A stretch of DNA of 64,000 bases. It comes from Ferrovibrio sp046294345 (GTDB taxonomy: Bacteria > Pseudomonadota > Alphaproteobacteria > Ferrovibrionales > Ferrovibrionaceae). Below are positions 9,732 to 18,800 of the stretch, one piece after another; the stretch's first letter is position 1; the number at the start of each line of letters is the position of its first letter. The notes beneath the pieces were generated by a model, which was not told the DNA's origin, made no database searches, and was given only the letters and a program-made list of their open reading frames with translations. Where the stretch lies: positions 14,054 to 78,053 of the forward strand of contig JBKBJT010000015.1 in assembly GCA_046294345.1 (NCBI GenBank). The letters are read 5' to 3'. The translations under genes were made by a program, and so were the position numbers.

Positions 9732-10900
9732 GCCGTGGCCTCCCAGGGTGCGGGGGCAATGTCTGGCGCCGACCAATGCGAAAGATCGGTTTGCGCACCT
9801 GAAGGCGGCGGCAACTCGGCCAGCACCTGGTCGGCCAGCTGCGGCGCCAGCGCCAGTTTGGTCGGCCAGGCCAGCCAGCAATTCGGCGCCGCACGACGTA
9901 ACACGGGACCGTCGGGCTTTGCGCCATCGGCCGTGGCACCTTCGGCGCGCTCGACATACAGCGTGGCATAGCGGCTACCGGAAAAATCGAGCGACGGCAG
10001 CAGGGTTGTGAATTCAGCCTTTGCCGCCGCAATCAGTTCCTCAGGTCTCTGCGACGCGCCGACCTCGGCCAGCTGTCCGCCGACATACCAGACCAGGCTG
10101 CCATCCGAGCGTTTATGCGTGGTGACGGTGACGCGCGGTTTGTCGCTGGCATCGAAGCAATGTGCCCAGAGCGGGCCCGGGGCATTGTCGAGCAGCAGCA
10201 TCCGCAACGGCCGGCGCTGCGCCGCCGATGCCGGCAGGCCGAACTGCGCCAGCAGGCTTTCGTTGCCAGCCCCGGCGGTGGAGACGAATGCGCACGCGCG
10301 TAGCCGGCGCGGCTGGGCGAAGGCATCGTGGCAGTCGATCACCACGCCATCCGCATCCGGCATCACGCGCACGTCGCCGCGAATCCGTTTGATCGATGCC
10401 TGCCGCGGCCGCACCAGCGCCTGCAGCAATGCCGGCACATCCAGCACACATTCATCCAGGGCATAGACGGCGGCGACATGCTCGGGGTCGCGCAGCACGG
10501 CGGGCCATTGCCCGGGCGCCAGCGCATCGACACGGCCGCGCACCAGCTTGCTGCCGAAGAAGCCGGCGATGCGGCTGGCCAGCGTCTTGCGCGCCCAGAA
10601 CAGGTGCCGTTCGGCGGCCAGCGGCACGCCGCGCAGATCCACCTCGCCCGTACCGGCCAGGCAGGCGCGCCACCGCGCGGGCATGTCGGCCAGCGCGTCG
10701 CTGGCGGTATTCAGCTTGAGATCGAGTGCGTATTTCAGGCCGCCATGGATGATGCCCTGCGAGGCCAGCGTCTGCCCGGCGCCCAGCGCATCGTTTTCCA
10801 GCAGCAGCGTGCTGTAGCCGGCGGCCTGCAGACGCGCCAGCAGCCAGAGGCCGGCAATGCCGCCGCCGAGGATCGCGACGTCGACATCCCGCGTCGCCAT
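9722..10900 (-). CDS. FAD-dependent oxidoreductase (DAO family)
   Basis: A 392-residue flavoprotein. It begins with the dinucleotide-binding fold DVAILGGGIAGLWLLARLQ and continues with the TLASQGIIHGGLKYAL region typical of glycerol-3-phosphate dehydrogenase/amino-acid oxidase relatives. The substrate is not evident. The gene starts 8 bases after the hldE stop and overlaps the aldo/keto reductase start, so it sits in the middle of the operon hldE-FAD-AKR-hypothetical-cNMP. Confidence 0.85.
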   Translation of the reverse strand: MATRDVDVAILGGGIAGLWLLARLQAAGYSTLLLENDALGAGQTLASQGIIHGGLKYALDLKLNTASDALADMPARWRACLAGTGEVDLRGVPLAAERHLFWARKTLASRIAGFFGSKLVRGRVDALAPGQWPAVLRDPEHVAAVYALDECVLDVPALLQALVRPRQASIKRIRGDVRVMPDADGVVIDCHDAFAQPRRLRACAFVSTAGAGNESLLAQFGLPASAAQRRPLRMLLLDNAPGPLWAHCFDASDKPRVTVTTHKRSDGSLVWYVGGQLAEVGASQRPEELIAAAKAEFTTLLPSLDFSGSRYATLYVERAEGATADGAKPDGPVLRRAAPNCWLAWPTKLALAPQLADQVLAELPPPSGAQTDLSHWSAPDIAPAPWEATAWT

Positions 10901-10908
10901 GCCTTTGC

Positions 10909-12363
10909 TCAGGACCGCAGTTTCTGGATGGTGGCCGTGGTGCTGTGGCCGGCAACCAGTCGCGACACCCGCACCTCGCCGCCATAGGCCTGCACGATAT
11001 CGGCGCCGACCACCTGGTCGATACCGTAATCGCCGCCTTTGATCAGCAGATCGGGCTTGAGCATTTCCAGCAGCGGGATCGGCGTATCTTCCGGGAAGAC
11101 GATCACCAGATCGACCAGCCCCAGCGCCGCCAGCAGGCGGGCGCGATGTTTTTCATCCTGCACCGGGCGCGTCTCGCCCTTCAGCTTCCTCACCGAAGAA
11201 TCCGCGTTGATCGCCACGATCAGGCGGTCGCAGCCCGCACGCGCCTCGGACAGCAGAGCGAGATGCCCGGCATGCAGCAGGTCGAAGCAGCCATTGGTGA
11301 AGCCGATGCGTTCGCCGCGCAGGCGCCAGGCATCGACACGCTCCTTTGCCTGCTGGCGCGACACCACCTTGGCATCGATGCCATGGGGATCGGGCATGTG
11401 CAGGGCCTGGCGCAGTTCGTCGGGATGCACCACCGCCGTGCCCACCTTGGCCACCACGATTCCGGCCGCGATATTGGCCAGGCGTGCGGCCAGCGACAGC
11501 GGACGCTTCATCGCCAATGCCGCGGCGATCACGGCCACCACCGTGTCTCCGGCGCCAGAGACATCGAACACCTCGCGCGCCTCGGCAGCCAGATGCAGCG
11601 GGGCATCGCCCCCCTGCACCAGCGTCATGCCGGCCGCGCCGCGCGTGACCAGCACATTGGCGATGCCGGCGGTCTCCACCAGCTTGCGGCCGGCCTTCAC
11701 CGCGCTGGCATCGTCGGCGCAGCTTTCGCCGCTGGCCAGCGCGGCCTCGGCGCGGTTCGGCGTCACCAGATAGGCGCCGCGATAGCGGGCATAATCGCTG
11801 CCCTTGGGGTCGACCAGCACCGGCTTGCCGGCAGTCTTGGCGGCGATGATCAGCGCGGTGATGACGCGGTCGGGCAACGCGCCCTTGGCGTAATCGGAGA
11901 GCACCAGTACGGCACAGTCGGCCAGCGCGTCTTTCGCCGCCTCGACCAGCGTGTCGATGGCGGCCGGCGTGCTGGCGGCGCGGTTCTCATGATCGACGCG
12001 CAGGAGCTGCTGGCGACTGCCGATGAAACGAATCTTCTCGATGGTGCGGCGGGCCTCGTCGACCACCAGGCGGGCATCGATGCCACGTTCCAGCGTGAGC
12101 ACATCGTTCAATTCGTCAGCCGCGCCGTCATCGCCGACCAGGCCGATCAGCACCACCTCGGCGCCCAGGGCCGCGATGTTGCGGGCCACATTGCCGGCAC
12201 CGCCGGGCATGACGATCTCGCGCTCGGCCTGCATCACGGGGATCGGCGCCTCGGGCGAGATGCGTTCGACCCCGCCATAGACGAAGCGGTCGAGCATCAC
12301 GTCGCCGACGACGAGGACGCGGGCACCGGTGAAATCGGCCGGATCGGCGGGAAAATCGGACAT
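10909..12363 (-). CDS. hldE: Bifunctional heptose-7-phosphate kinase / heptose-1-phosphate adenylyltransferase
   Basis: A 484-residue fusion that makes ADP-D-glycero-beta-D-manno-heptose precursor for the LPS core. The N-terminal PfkB/ribokinase domain (about 1-320) has VMPGGAGNVARNIAALGAE and the catalytic VFDVSGAGDTVVAVIA. The C-terminal nucleotidyltransferase domain (about 345-484) has TNGCFDLLHAGHLALL, including the HxGH motif. Length matches HldE (about 475). No gmhA, gmhB or hldD is in the window. Confidence 0.95.
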   Translation of the reverse strand: MSDFPADPADFTGARVLVVGDVMLDRFVYGGVERISPEAPIPVMQAEREIVMPGGAGNVARNIAALGAEVVLIGLVGDDGAADELNDVLTLERGIDARLVVDEARRTIEKIRFIGSRQQLLRVDHENRAASTPAAIDTLVEAAKDALADCAVLVLSDYAKGALPDRVITALIIAAKTAGKPVLVDPKGSDYARYRGAYLVTPNRAEAALASGESCADDASAVKAGRKLVETAGIANVLVTRGAAGMTLVQGGDAPLHLAAEAREVFDVSGAGDTVVAVIAAALAMKRPLSLAARLANIAAGIVVAKVGTAVVHPDELRQALHMPDPHGIDAKVVSRQQAKERVDAWRLRGERIGFTNGCFDLLHAGHLALLSEARAGCDRLIVAINADSSVRKLKGETRPVQDEKHRARLLAALGLVDLVIVFPEDTPIPLLEMLKPDLLIKGGDYGIDQVVGADIVQAYGGEVRVSRLVAGHSTTATIQKLRS

Positions 12364-12437
12364 GGCCTTCGATACACCGGCGGCGGGCCGAATTCCAGCC
12401 CTCGTCCCGCCCCCAGGCCCTGCCTGAAGGCCGGGAA

Positions 12438-13157
12438 TCAGGTCTGCAGCAGGCGCCGCTCGGCCCCTTCCAGCACCAGGGCGGTGAGCCGGCCGGTGGT
12501 ATAGGCCCCGGTATCCACCCCGATGCGGTTCGGCCGCCATTCCACCTCGTGCACGATGGTATGGCCATGCACGACGACGAGGCCGTGATCGACCTCCGAA
12601 TCGAGGAAAGCATCCCGGATCCAGATCATCTGCTCGCGGCTCTGGCGATCGAGCGGCAGGCCCGGCTTGATGCCGGCATGGACGAACAGGTAGTCGCCGA
12701 ACTGCGCCTGCACGGCCAGCTTTTCCATGAAATGCCAGTGATGGCGCGGCAGCGCGCCGCGCAGGCTGCGCTGGGTAAGCAGCAGCTCGTCATAGGCGGC
12801 CGGGATGCGTACCTTGTAGCTGGCCAGCGTGGCATCGCCGCCATTGGCCAGCCACAGCGAGGCGCCATAGGGCGCATCGAGGAATTCCAGCATCATGGCT
12901 TCGTGATTGCCCAGCAGGGTCACTGTCTCGACACCGGCCAGCTTGTGACGGGCCAACCGCTCGATCACGCCATGAGAATCTGGGCCGCGGTCGACATAGT
13001 CGCCAAGATAGACCACGACGCAGCGTTCGGGCGCAGCGACCTGCAGATCGGCCTCGATCAGCGCATGCAGTCGGTCCAGCAGGTCGGCACGGCCATGGAT
13101 GTCGCCGATGGCGTAGACGCGGAGCCCCGGCGGCAGCCTGGCCTCCTGCAGCAGCAT
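12438..13157 (-). CDS. Metallophosphatase of the serine/threonine phosphatase (PPP) type
   Basis: A 239-residue calcineurin-like phosphoesterase. The three PPP metal motifs are clear: GDIHGRADLL (about residue 18), GDYVDRGPDS (about 51) and GNHEAM (about 85), followed by HAGIKPG and VVHGHT. This is the bacterial PrpA/ApaH-like group that acts on phosphoproteins or dinucleoside polyphosphates. It lies 4 bases downstream of regA on the same strand, so it is probably co-transcribed with the redox response regulator and could act on phosphoproteins of the same circuit (inference). Confidence 0.88.
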   Translation of the reverse strand: MLLQEARLPPGLRVYAIGDIHGRADLLDRLHALIEADLQVAAPERCVVVYLGDYVDRGPDSHGVIERLARHKLAGVETVTLLGNHEAMMLEFLDAPYGASLWLANGGDATLASYKVRIPAAYDELLLTQRSLRGALPRHHWHFMEKLAVQAQFGDYLFVHAGIKPGLPLDRQSREQMIWIRDAFLDSEVDHGLVVVHGHTIVHEVEWRPNRIGVDTGAYTTGRLTALVLEGAERRLLQT

Positions 13158-13161
13158 GGCC

Positions 13162-13689
13162 CTATTGCGGCGAACGCTTGGCGAGGATGCGCTGCAGGGT
13201 GCGGCGATGCATCTTCAGCCGGCGCGCCGTCTCCGACACATTGCGGTCGCAAAGCTCGAACACGCGCTGGATATGTTCCCACCGCACGCGTTCGGCCGAC
13301 ATCGGCTCTTCAGGCGGCGCCGGATGCGCGGCATTGCCGGCACGCAGGGCGCGGTCGACATCGTCGGCATCGGCCGGCTTGGGCAGGTAGTCGACGGCGC
13401 CGGCCTTCACGGCGGCCACGGCGGTGGCGATGTTGCCATAGCCGGTCAGCATCACCACGCGGGCATCCTGACGGACGCTGCGGATCGCGCTGACCACATC
13501 GAGACCGTTGCCGTCACCCAGCTTGAGGTCGACCACGGCGTAGGCCGGCGGCTTGGCGCGGGCCAGCTGGATGCCGACGGCGACCGACTCGGCGGTCTGC
13601 ACCTGGTAACCGCGCTTTTCCATCGCGCGCGCCAGTCGCATCCGCAGCGGTTCGTCATCATCGACGATGAGGAGGGTCATGTCGGTCAT
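13162..13689 (-). CDS. regA: Redox response regulator RegA/PrrA/ActR
   Basis: A 175-residue response regulator. The receiver domain starts LLIVDDDEPLRMRLAR with the phospho-acceptor Asp in AVVDLKLGDGNG and the conserved Lys in DYLPKPAD. The C-terminal Fis-type helix-turn-helix CDRNVSETARRLKMHRRTLQ is the near-invariant RegA signature. RegA globally controls respiration, carbon and nitrogen fixation and photosynthesis according to redox state. The frame is open upstream to 13767, but the ATG at 13687-13689 begins the receiver fold. It lies downstream of regB, 119 bases apart. Confidence 0.93.
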   Translation of the reverse strand: MTDMTLLIVDDDEPLRMRLARAMEKRGYQVQTAESVAVGIQLARAKPPAYAVVDLKLGDGNGLDVVSAIRSVRQDARVVMLTGYGNIATAVAAVKAGAVDYLPKPADADDVDRALRAGNAAHPAPPEEPMSAERVRWEHIQRVFELCDRNVSETARRLKMHRRTLQRILAKRSPQ

Positions 13690-13808
13690 TGCGGCCTGAA
13701 TGTACCCGAGCCCCGGCCGGGTGCAACCCCCGGAGTAGCACCGTATGCCCTTATGCAGGGCAGCCATGCATGATTGATAAGGCTGGGCGCTGTTTTGCCG
13801 CAGGTATT

Positions 13809-15140
13809 CTAAGCGGGGCGGCGGACCAGTATTTCGCGCGGCCAGATCACCGCCACCTGGGTGCCGCCGCCCGGCCGGTTGGCGAAAGTAACCCCCGCCC
13901 CGCTGCGCCGGAGCAGGTTCATGGCGATGAACACGCCAAGGCCCATGCCGCCGCTGTCGGGCCGGCTGGTCACATAAGGCTCACCCAAAGCCGACAGAAT
14001 ATCCACGTTCATGCCGGGGCCATCGTCGAGGATCAGCAGGCGAATCTGCTTATCGTCCCAGCCGACCTCCACCGTCACCCTGGTGCGGGCGAATTCCATC
14101 GCATTCTGCAAAAGGTTACTGAGGCCATGGATGATCTCGGGCCGGCGCGGCAGGTTGGGTGCCGTGCCTGCGCCGTTCAGCGTCACTGCGAAATCGATAT
14201 TGGCGCGCCGCCAGGGCTGGGCCGCCACCTCGATCAGGTTGGCGATACCCAGATCGGAGAAGGCTTCGGCATCGGCATTGGCCGAAGGCCGGCGCGACAG
14301 CCGCGCCAGGATGTCGCGACAGCGCTCCACCTGGCTCTGCAGCAGCGCCAGGTCTTCGGCGATGGGATTGTCGGCCGGCGTGTCGCGGCCCAGTTCCTTC
14401 ACCACCACGGCGATGGTGCCCAGCGGCGAACCCAGTTCATGCGCGGCGGCGGCCGCCAGGCTGCCCAGCGCCGAGACCTGCTGCTCCTGCGCCAGCGCGA
14501 GCTGCGTCGCGGCCAGCGCATCCGACATGCGGCGGGCTTCCTCGGCCACCTGCCAGGCATAGGCCGCGATGAACAGGGTGCCGAGTACCAGCGCCATCAG
14601 ATGACCCCAGCGATAGAGCGGCGGCATGGCCAGCGCCGCCGGATCGCTCCAGGGCAGCGGCAGGTGGTAGAGCGTGAGCAGCACCGCCAGCGTGAAGGCC
14701 ACCAGGCCAAGCAGCACGGTGGAGCGCAGTGTGAGGATGGTGGCCGACACGGTGACCGGCACCAGGATCAGCAGCGCGAAGGGATTGTCGATGCCGCCGG
14801 TCAGGAACAGCAGCAGGCCGAGCTGCAGCAGGTCGAAGGCCAGATAGCCGGCGGCGCCGATCTCACTCAGGCGCTTGGCGGTCGGATAGACCACGAACAG
14901 CAGGATGTTGAGCAGGGCCGAGACACCGACGATCCCTAAGGCCGGCAGCAGCGGCAGGCGGAAATTCAGCCCGAAATGCACGAACAGGATCGCCAGCAGC
15001 TGGCCGACGATGGCGATCCAGCGCAGCAGCACCAGGGTCTGCAGGCGCACGCGGCCGCTCATCTGGTCCATGCCGGCATCGTCGCTGGCCGGCAGCGCGC
15101 CGAACCGCCCGCGCAGGGTTTCCAGCAATGCTGCCCGCAT
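13809..15140 (-). CDS. regB: Redox sensor histidine kinase RegB/PrrB/ActS
   Basis: A 443-residue membrane kinase, partner of RegA. The N-terminal half has about six transmembrane segments, with the quinone-binding signature LTGGIDNPFALL. The H-box is AAAAHELGSPLGTIAV, and exactly 40 residues after the phospho-His is a Cys in ERCRDIL, the same spacing as the redox-active Cys265 and His225 of Rhodobacter RegB. The ATP-binding domain shows LLQNAMEFA, DDGPGMN and GGMGLGVFIA. Its ATG overlaps the zwf stop (TGATG), so its synthesis is probably coupled to glucose-6-phosphate dehydrogenase. Confidence 0.93.
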   Translation of the reverse strand: MRAALLETLRGRFGALPASDDAGMDQMSGRVRLQTLVLLRWIAIVGQLLAILFVHFGLNFRLPLLPALGIVGVSALLNILLFVVYPTAKRLSEIGAAGYLAFDLLQLGLLLFLTGGIDNPFALLILVPVTVSATILTLRSTVLLGLVAFTLAVLLTLYHLPLPWSDPAALAMPPLYRWGHLMALVLGTLFIAAYAWQVAEEARRMSDALAATQLALAQEQQVSALGSLAAAAAHELGSPLGTIAVVVKELGRDTPADNPIAEDLALLQSQVERCRDILARLSRRPSANADAEAFSDLGIANLIEVAAQPWRRANIDFAVTLNGAGTAPNLPRRPEIIHGLSNLLQNAMEFARTRVTVEVGWDDKQIRLLILDDGPGMNVDILSALGEPYVTSRPDSGGMGLGVFIAMNLLRRSGAGVTFANRPGGGTQVAVIWPREILVRRPA

Positions 15141-16615
15141 CAGCGCATGTCCTCGTGCCAGGTGCGGCCGTCGCGTTCGATCAGGCCGATGGCGGCCGAA
15201 GGCCCCCAACTGCCCGCGGTATAGGATTTCGGCGCATCGCTGCCGCCCGACCAGCCGGCCAGGATCGGCTCGATCCAGCGCCAGGCGGCCTCCACCTCGT
15301 CGCTGCGCATGAACAGCATCGGATTGCCGCGCACCACGTCCATCAGCAGGCGCTCGTAAGCATCGGGCTGGCGGCCGTGGAAGGTGTCGGCGAAACTCAG
15401 GTTCAGCGGCGCCTGGCGCAGCCGCATGCCGCCGGGCCCCGGCACCTTGGTCATCATGTGCAGCGCGATGCCCTCGTCGGGTTGCAGCCGGATCACCAGC
15501 CGGTTCGCCACCACGTCGCGGCTGGCACCGTCGAAGATCAGGTGCGGCACCGGTCGGAACTGCACGACGATTTCCGAGCGCCGCGCCGGCAGCCGTTTGC
15601 CCGTCCGCAGATAGAACGGCACGCCGGCCCAGCGCCAGTTGTCCACCTCGGCCTTCACCACCACGAAGGTTTCCGTACCGCTGGCGGCCTGTTCCACCTC
15701 ATCCACATAGGCCGGCACGGCCACGCCATCCACGGCGCCCGGGCCATACTGGCCGCGCACGGTCTTTTCCATCACCGACCGCTCGTTGATCGGTCGCAGC
15801 GCCTGCAGCACTTTCAGCTTCTCGTCGCGCACGGCATCGGCGGCGAAGGCGTTCGGCGGCTCCATCGCCACCAGGCAAAGCAGTTGCAGCAGATGGTTCT
15901 GCACCATGTCGCGCAGCGCGCCGGCATGGTCGTAATAGCCGGCGCGGCCTTCAACGCCGATCTTTTCGGCCACCGTCACCTGCACATGGTCGACCACGCC
16001 GCGATGCCAGACCGGCTCGAACAGCGCATTGGCGAAGCGCAGCGCCATCAGGTTCTGCACCGTCTCCTTGCCCAGGTAATGGTCGATGCGGAAGACGCGC
16101 TCCTCCGGGAAGGCAGCGGCGACGGCTTCGTTGATCGCCTGCGCCGAGGCAAGGTCGTGACCGATGGGCTTTTCCAGCACCACCCGGGCCTGCGGACGAT
16201 TCAGGCCGGCCGCCGCCAGATGGCCGCAGATGCTGCCGAAGAAACGCGGCGCCATGGCGAGGTAATACACCACCACACGATCCGAGGCGCCGTCGATGGC
16301 GCGCGCCAGCGCGGCATAGTCCTCCGACGCATCGGCATCGAGGCTTAAGTAGCGGAAGCGCGCGACGAAGCGCTCCACCGCCGCATCGTCGTAATCGGCG
16401 GAGTCGAGATGGCGGTTCAGCGCGCCGCGCGCCAGGTTGCGGAATTCCCCGTCGCTCATCGCGCCGCGCGCCACCGCGAACAGCCGCACATCGGCATTGA
16501 GCTGGCCGGCGACATCGCGATGATACAATGCCGGCATCAGCTTGCGCAGCGAGAGATCGCCGGTGGCGCCGAAAACGACGAGATCGAAGGAGAAACTGCC
16601 GCTTGGATGGGTCAT
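15140..16615 (-). CDS. zwf: Glucose-6-phosphate 1-dehydrogenase
   Basis: A 491-residue enzyme of the oxidative pentose phosphate and Entner-Doudoroff pathways, making 6-phosphogluconolactone and NADPH. The NADP-binding motif VVFGATGDLSLRKLMPAL is at the N-terminus, EKPIGHDLASA follows, and the active-site signature RIDHYLGKETVQNL is intact. Length is normal (about 490). The stop overlaps the regB start by one base. No pgl or edd gene follows, unlike the common zwf-pgl-edd order. Confidence 0.95.
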   Translation of the reverse strand: MTHPSGSFSFDLVVFGATGDLSLRKLMPALYHRDVAGQLNADVRLFAVARGAMSDGEFRNLARGALNRHLDSADYDDAAVERFVARFRYLSLDADASEDYAALARAIDGASDRVVVYYLAMAPRFFGSICGHLAAAGLNRPQARVVLEKPIGHDLASAQAINEAVAAAFPEERVFRIDHYLGKETVQNLMALRFANALFEPVWHRGVVDHVQVTVAEKIGVEGRAGYYDHAGALRDMVQNHLLQLLCLVAMEPPNAFAADAVRDEKLKVLQALRPINERSVMEKTVRGQYGPGAVDGVAVPAYVDEVEQAASGTETFVVVKAEVDNWRWAGVPFYLRTGKRLPARRSEIVVQFRPVPHLIFDGASRDVVANRLVIRLQPDEGIALHMMTKVPGPGGMRLRQAPLNLSFADTFHGRQPDAYERLLMDVVRGNPMLFMRSDEVEAAWRWIEPILAGWSGGSDAPKSYTAGSWGPSAAIGLIERDGRTWHEDMR

Positions 16616-16646
16616 GCCGGCAGCCTGACATGATGACGGGCCTGCA

Positions 16647-17534
16647 TCAATCCTCCAGGAAATGTGGCTCGGGCTTGTCGTGCAGAGCCTCGTAGTGCAC
16701 CAGCGAGGGGTGCGGCCCCAGCGGCACCGGACGGCCGGCGCGGAAGGCCCATTCGCCGCGGTCGCAATTCCGCGCCGTGACATAGCCATTGATATAGAGC
16801 CGGCGATCCTGACCCGACACATTCGCGCCCGAACCATGCACCAGATAGGGCGACCACAGCGCCACGTCGCCGGGTTCGAGCAGCAGATCGATGGCGGCGG
16901 CCGGATCGAGCCCTGCGGCGTGCAGGGCATCGTCCTGCATGCTCTGCAACAGGATCGGTCCCTCGCCGCCCAGACCAAGGTCGCCATGCAGATGGCTGCC
17001 AGGGATCACCTTCATCGCGCCGCTGGCTCTGGTATGCGCGTCGATGGCGATGCCGGTCTGCACATAGGATTGCGCCAGGTCGCGGAAGGCGCTGGCCGGC
17101 CGGCGAAAGCGGCTGTCCTGGTGATAGGCGAATTCCACGCGGGTGGCGCCCGGCGGCTTCCAGTGCATCTGGTTGATGATCTGCTTCAGGTCCGGCCCGA
17201 TCAGGGGCGCCAGCAGGGCGGCAAAGCGCGGATCGAGCCGCACGGCATCCAGCAGCGGGTCGCGCCAGGACGGCCATTGCACCATGCGCAGGATTTTCCC
17301 CAGCAGCGGGTCCTGCCCCAGCCGGAACAGCAGGTTGCCATGGCGGAAGCTGCGGCCGAGCCGCAGGCCCTCCTGGTACAGGTCGTCGAACCGGCCGGCG
17401 ATGGCCGCCACTTCTCCCGGCCCGAACAGCCCGCGCACCACCGCATAGCCGTCGCGGGCATAGCTTTCCCGCAATGCGGGCAGATCGGGCAGACGGGCCT
17501 GCCAGGGATAACTTGGGTCGGGAAAGCCGCTCAT
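16647..17534 (-). CDS. Phytanoyl-CoA dioxygenase (PhyH) family protein
   Basis: A 295-residue Fe(II)/2-oxoglutarate oxygenase. The iron ligands can be read as His138 and Asp140 (AYHQDSRF) and His233 (LVHGSGAN); GQDRRLYING carries the likely 2-oxoglutarate-binding Arg. The substrate is unknown; PhyH proteins hydroxylate acyl-CoAs, alkaloids and other small molecules. It lies 31 bases upstream of zwf on the same strand. A second PhyH gene is at 21994-22857 but the two are not close copies. Confidence 0.85.
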   Translation of the reverse strand: MSGFPDPSYPWQARLPDLPALRESYARDGYAVVRGLFGPGEVAAIAGRFDDLYQEGLRLGRSFRHGNLLFRLGQDPLLGKILRMVQWPSWRDPLLDAVRLDPRFAALLAPLIGPDLKQIINQMHWKPPGATRVEFAYHQDSRFRRPASAFRDLAQSYVQTGIAIDAHTRASGAMKVIPGSHLHGDLGLGGEGPILLQSMQDDALHAAGLDPAAAIDLLLEPGDVALWSPYLVHGSGANVSGQDRRLYINGYVTARNCDRGEWAFRAGRPVPLGPHPSLVHYEALHDKPEPHFLED

Positions 17535-17548
17535 CTGGGGATAACTCC

Positions 17549-17640
17549 GATTCGCCCCCTATTTCAGAAGCGTTATTTTAGCCCAGCCGACCAGATTCTT
17601 GTGGATAAGGCCAGAGTCTGATTGACCGGAACCCGGATTC
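17549..17640 (+). promoter_or_regulatory. GANTC (CcrM methylation) cluster in the gcrA promoter region
   Basis: Four GANTC sites lie in 92 bases upstream of gcrA: GATTC 17549-17553, GATTC 17594-17598, GAGTC 17614-17618 and GATTC 17636-17640. GANTC is the target of the cell-cycle methyltransferase CcrM, and methylation of such sites controls gcrA and GcrA-dependent promoters in Caulobacter. The two distal sites lie before the phyH gene start and could affect both directions. Confidence 0.65.
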
Positions 17641-17686
17641 TCGCCTTACTGCATGTAGCGTCTAAGTCCAAGAACGGGGGCTACAT

Positions 17687-18226
17687 ATGGTATGGACGGA
17701 CGAGAAGGTTAAACTTCTGGTTCAATTGTGGGAATCCGGCCAGTCGATCACCCAGATCGGCAAAGCGCTGGGCATGACCCGCAACGCCGTGGTCGGCAAG
17801 GCCCACCGCATCGGCCTGGCCAAGCGCGCTTCGCCGATCATGCGGAGCGACAAGCCGGCGCAGCCGCGACCGGCCGCCAGCCATGCCGGCCCACCAGGGG
17901 GACATGCCCCCGCGGCACTGCGCGCCCCGGCCCAGCCGAAGGCTGAACGAGCCCCGGCGGCCGAAGGCTCGGACGGCGGCCCGGTGGCCGGCACCGGCTC
18001 GGGTTCGGGACAGCAGCTGACGGCTGCGATGCTGGCGGCATTGACGCCCAGCAGCGGCCCGCGCTGCAAATGGCCGATCGGCGATCCCAAAAGCGCCGAG
18101 TTCGATTTCTGCAGCCACGTCGCGCTGCCGGGCAAGCCTTACTGCGCCCAGCATTGCGCCATGGCTTATACGAACTGGAATCCGGAGAGCGCCGTCGAGG
18201 CCGTGAAGGCGGTCAACGCCGCCTGA
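17687..18226 (+). CDS. gcrA: Cell-cycle regulator GcrA
   Basis: A 179-residue protein. The N-terminal helix-turn-helix has the GcrA signature: W-T-D-E-K-V, then a Q-I-G-K-A-L-G-M-T-R-N-A-V-V-G-K segment at about residues 24-39. The middle (50-115) is Pro/Ala-rich and disordered. The C-terminal domain keeps RCKWPIGDPKS, DFCSHVALPGKPYC and AQHC, the sigma-70-binding part. GcrA works with RNA polymerase at CcrM-methylated promoters to drive cell division genes. It is a monocistronic gene followed by a strong terminator. Confidence 0.95.
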   Translation: MVWTDEKVKLLVQLWESGQSITQIGKALGMTRNAVVGKAHRIGLAKRASPIMRSDKPAQPRPAASHAGPPGGHAPAALRAPAQPKAERAPAAEGSDGGPVAGTGSGSGQQLTAAMLAALTPSSGPRCKWPIGDPKSAEFDFCSHVALPGKPYCAQHCAMAYTNWNPESAVEAVKAVNAA

Positions 18227-18250
18227 TACGACCAAGACGTTCCGGATTTC

Positions 18251-18286
18251 AAAAAGCCCGGCGGATGTCATTCCGCCGGGCTTTTT
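18251..18286. terminator. Rho-independent terminator after gcrA, probably bidirectional
   Basis: AAAAAGCCCGGCGGA and TCCGCCGGGCTTTTT form a 10-base GC-rich stem with flanking A and T runs around a TGTCAT loop. It ends gcrA transcription on the plus strand and, read on the minus strand, the convergent membrane-protein gene that stops at 18287. Confidence 0.9.
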
Positions 18287-18793
18287 CTATGTGGCGATCT
18301 TTTCCTGCTCCGGTCGCGAACTTTTGCCGACCCTTCTCGCCTGGGCAAGACACAGCGTCGACGCAAAGTGGCGCCACTCCCTTACGACAAAGCGACCCAG
18401 TATGATCAGGAACCCGACGGCGACAGTATCGAGCACCACGAAGGGCGGCTCCTGGGCCAACAGCGGGCCATCAGAAACGGCATGTATCAGCACCGAGACG
18501 ACACCGCCGGCCGCGTAGATCGCCACGCCGACCAGATGCAGGCGGCAGAGGCTGGCGCCCAGGATGCCCAGTCCGACCGCCAATTGCAGGCCAGCTGCCG
18601 TCAGACCACGCCCCGGCGGGAGCGCTTCCAAGAAAATTATAACGCATATCCCAAGATACAGCCCGATGGCGAACATGCTGGCACCGTGCCAGAGAAGCGA
18701 GAGGCGCCGGCTGAATACCGACGCCGCCACGCCCGCGATCAAGCCGGCCAGCACCAGGCCCCAGTTCGCCGAGTACCATAACTCGGCCAGCAT
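18287..18793 (-). CDS. Hypothetical integral membrane protein
   Basis: A 168-residue protein with four to five predicted hydrophobic helices (about residues 10-26, 35-55, 66-84, 86-104 and 116-135) and a basic cytoplasmic tail. I do not recognise a family. It starts 7 bases downstream of the mipA-like gene on the same strand and is probably co-transcribed with it, so it may serve the same envelope response. Confidence 0.65.
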   Translation of the reverse strand: MLAELWYSANWGLVLAGLIAGVAASVFSRRLSLLWHGASMFAIGLYLGICVIIFLEALPPGRGLTAAGLQLAVGLGILGASLCRLHLVGVAIYAAGGVVSVLIHAVSDGPLLAQEPPFVVLDTVAVGFLIILGRFVVREWRHFASTLCLAQARRVGKSSRPEQEKIAT

Positions 18794-18800
18794 GACGGCC

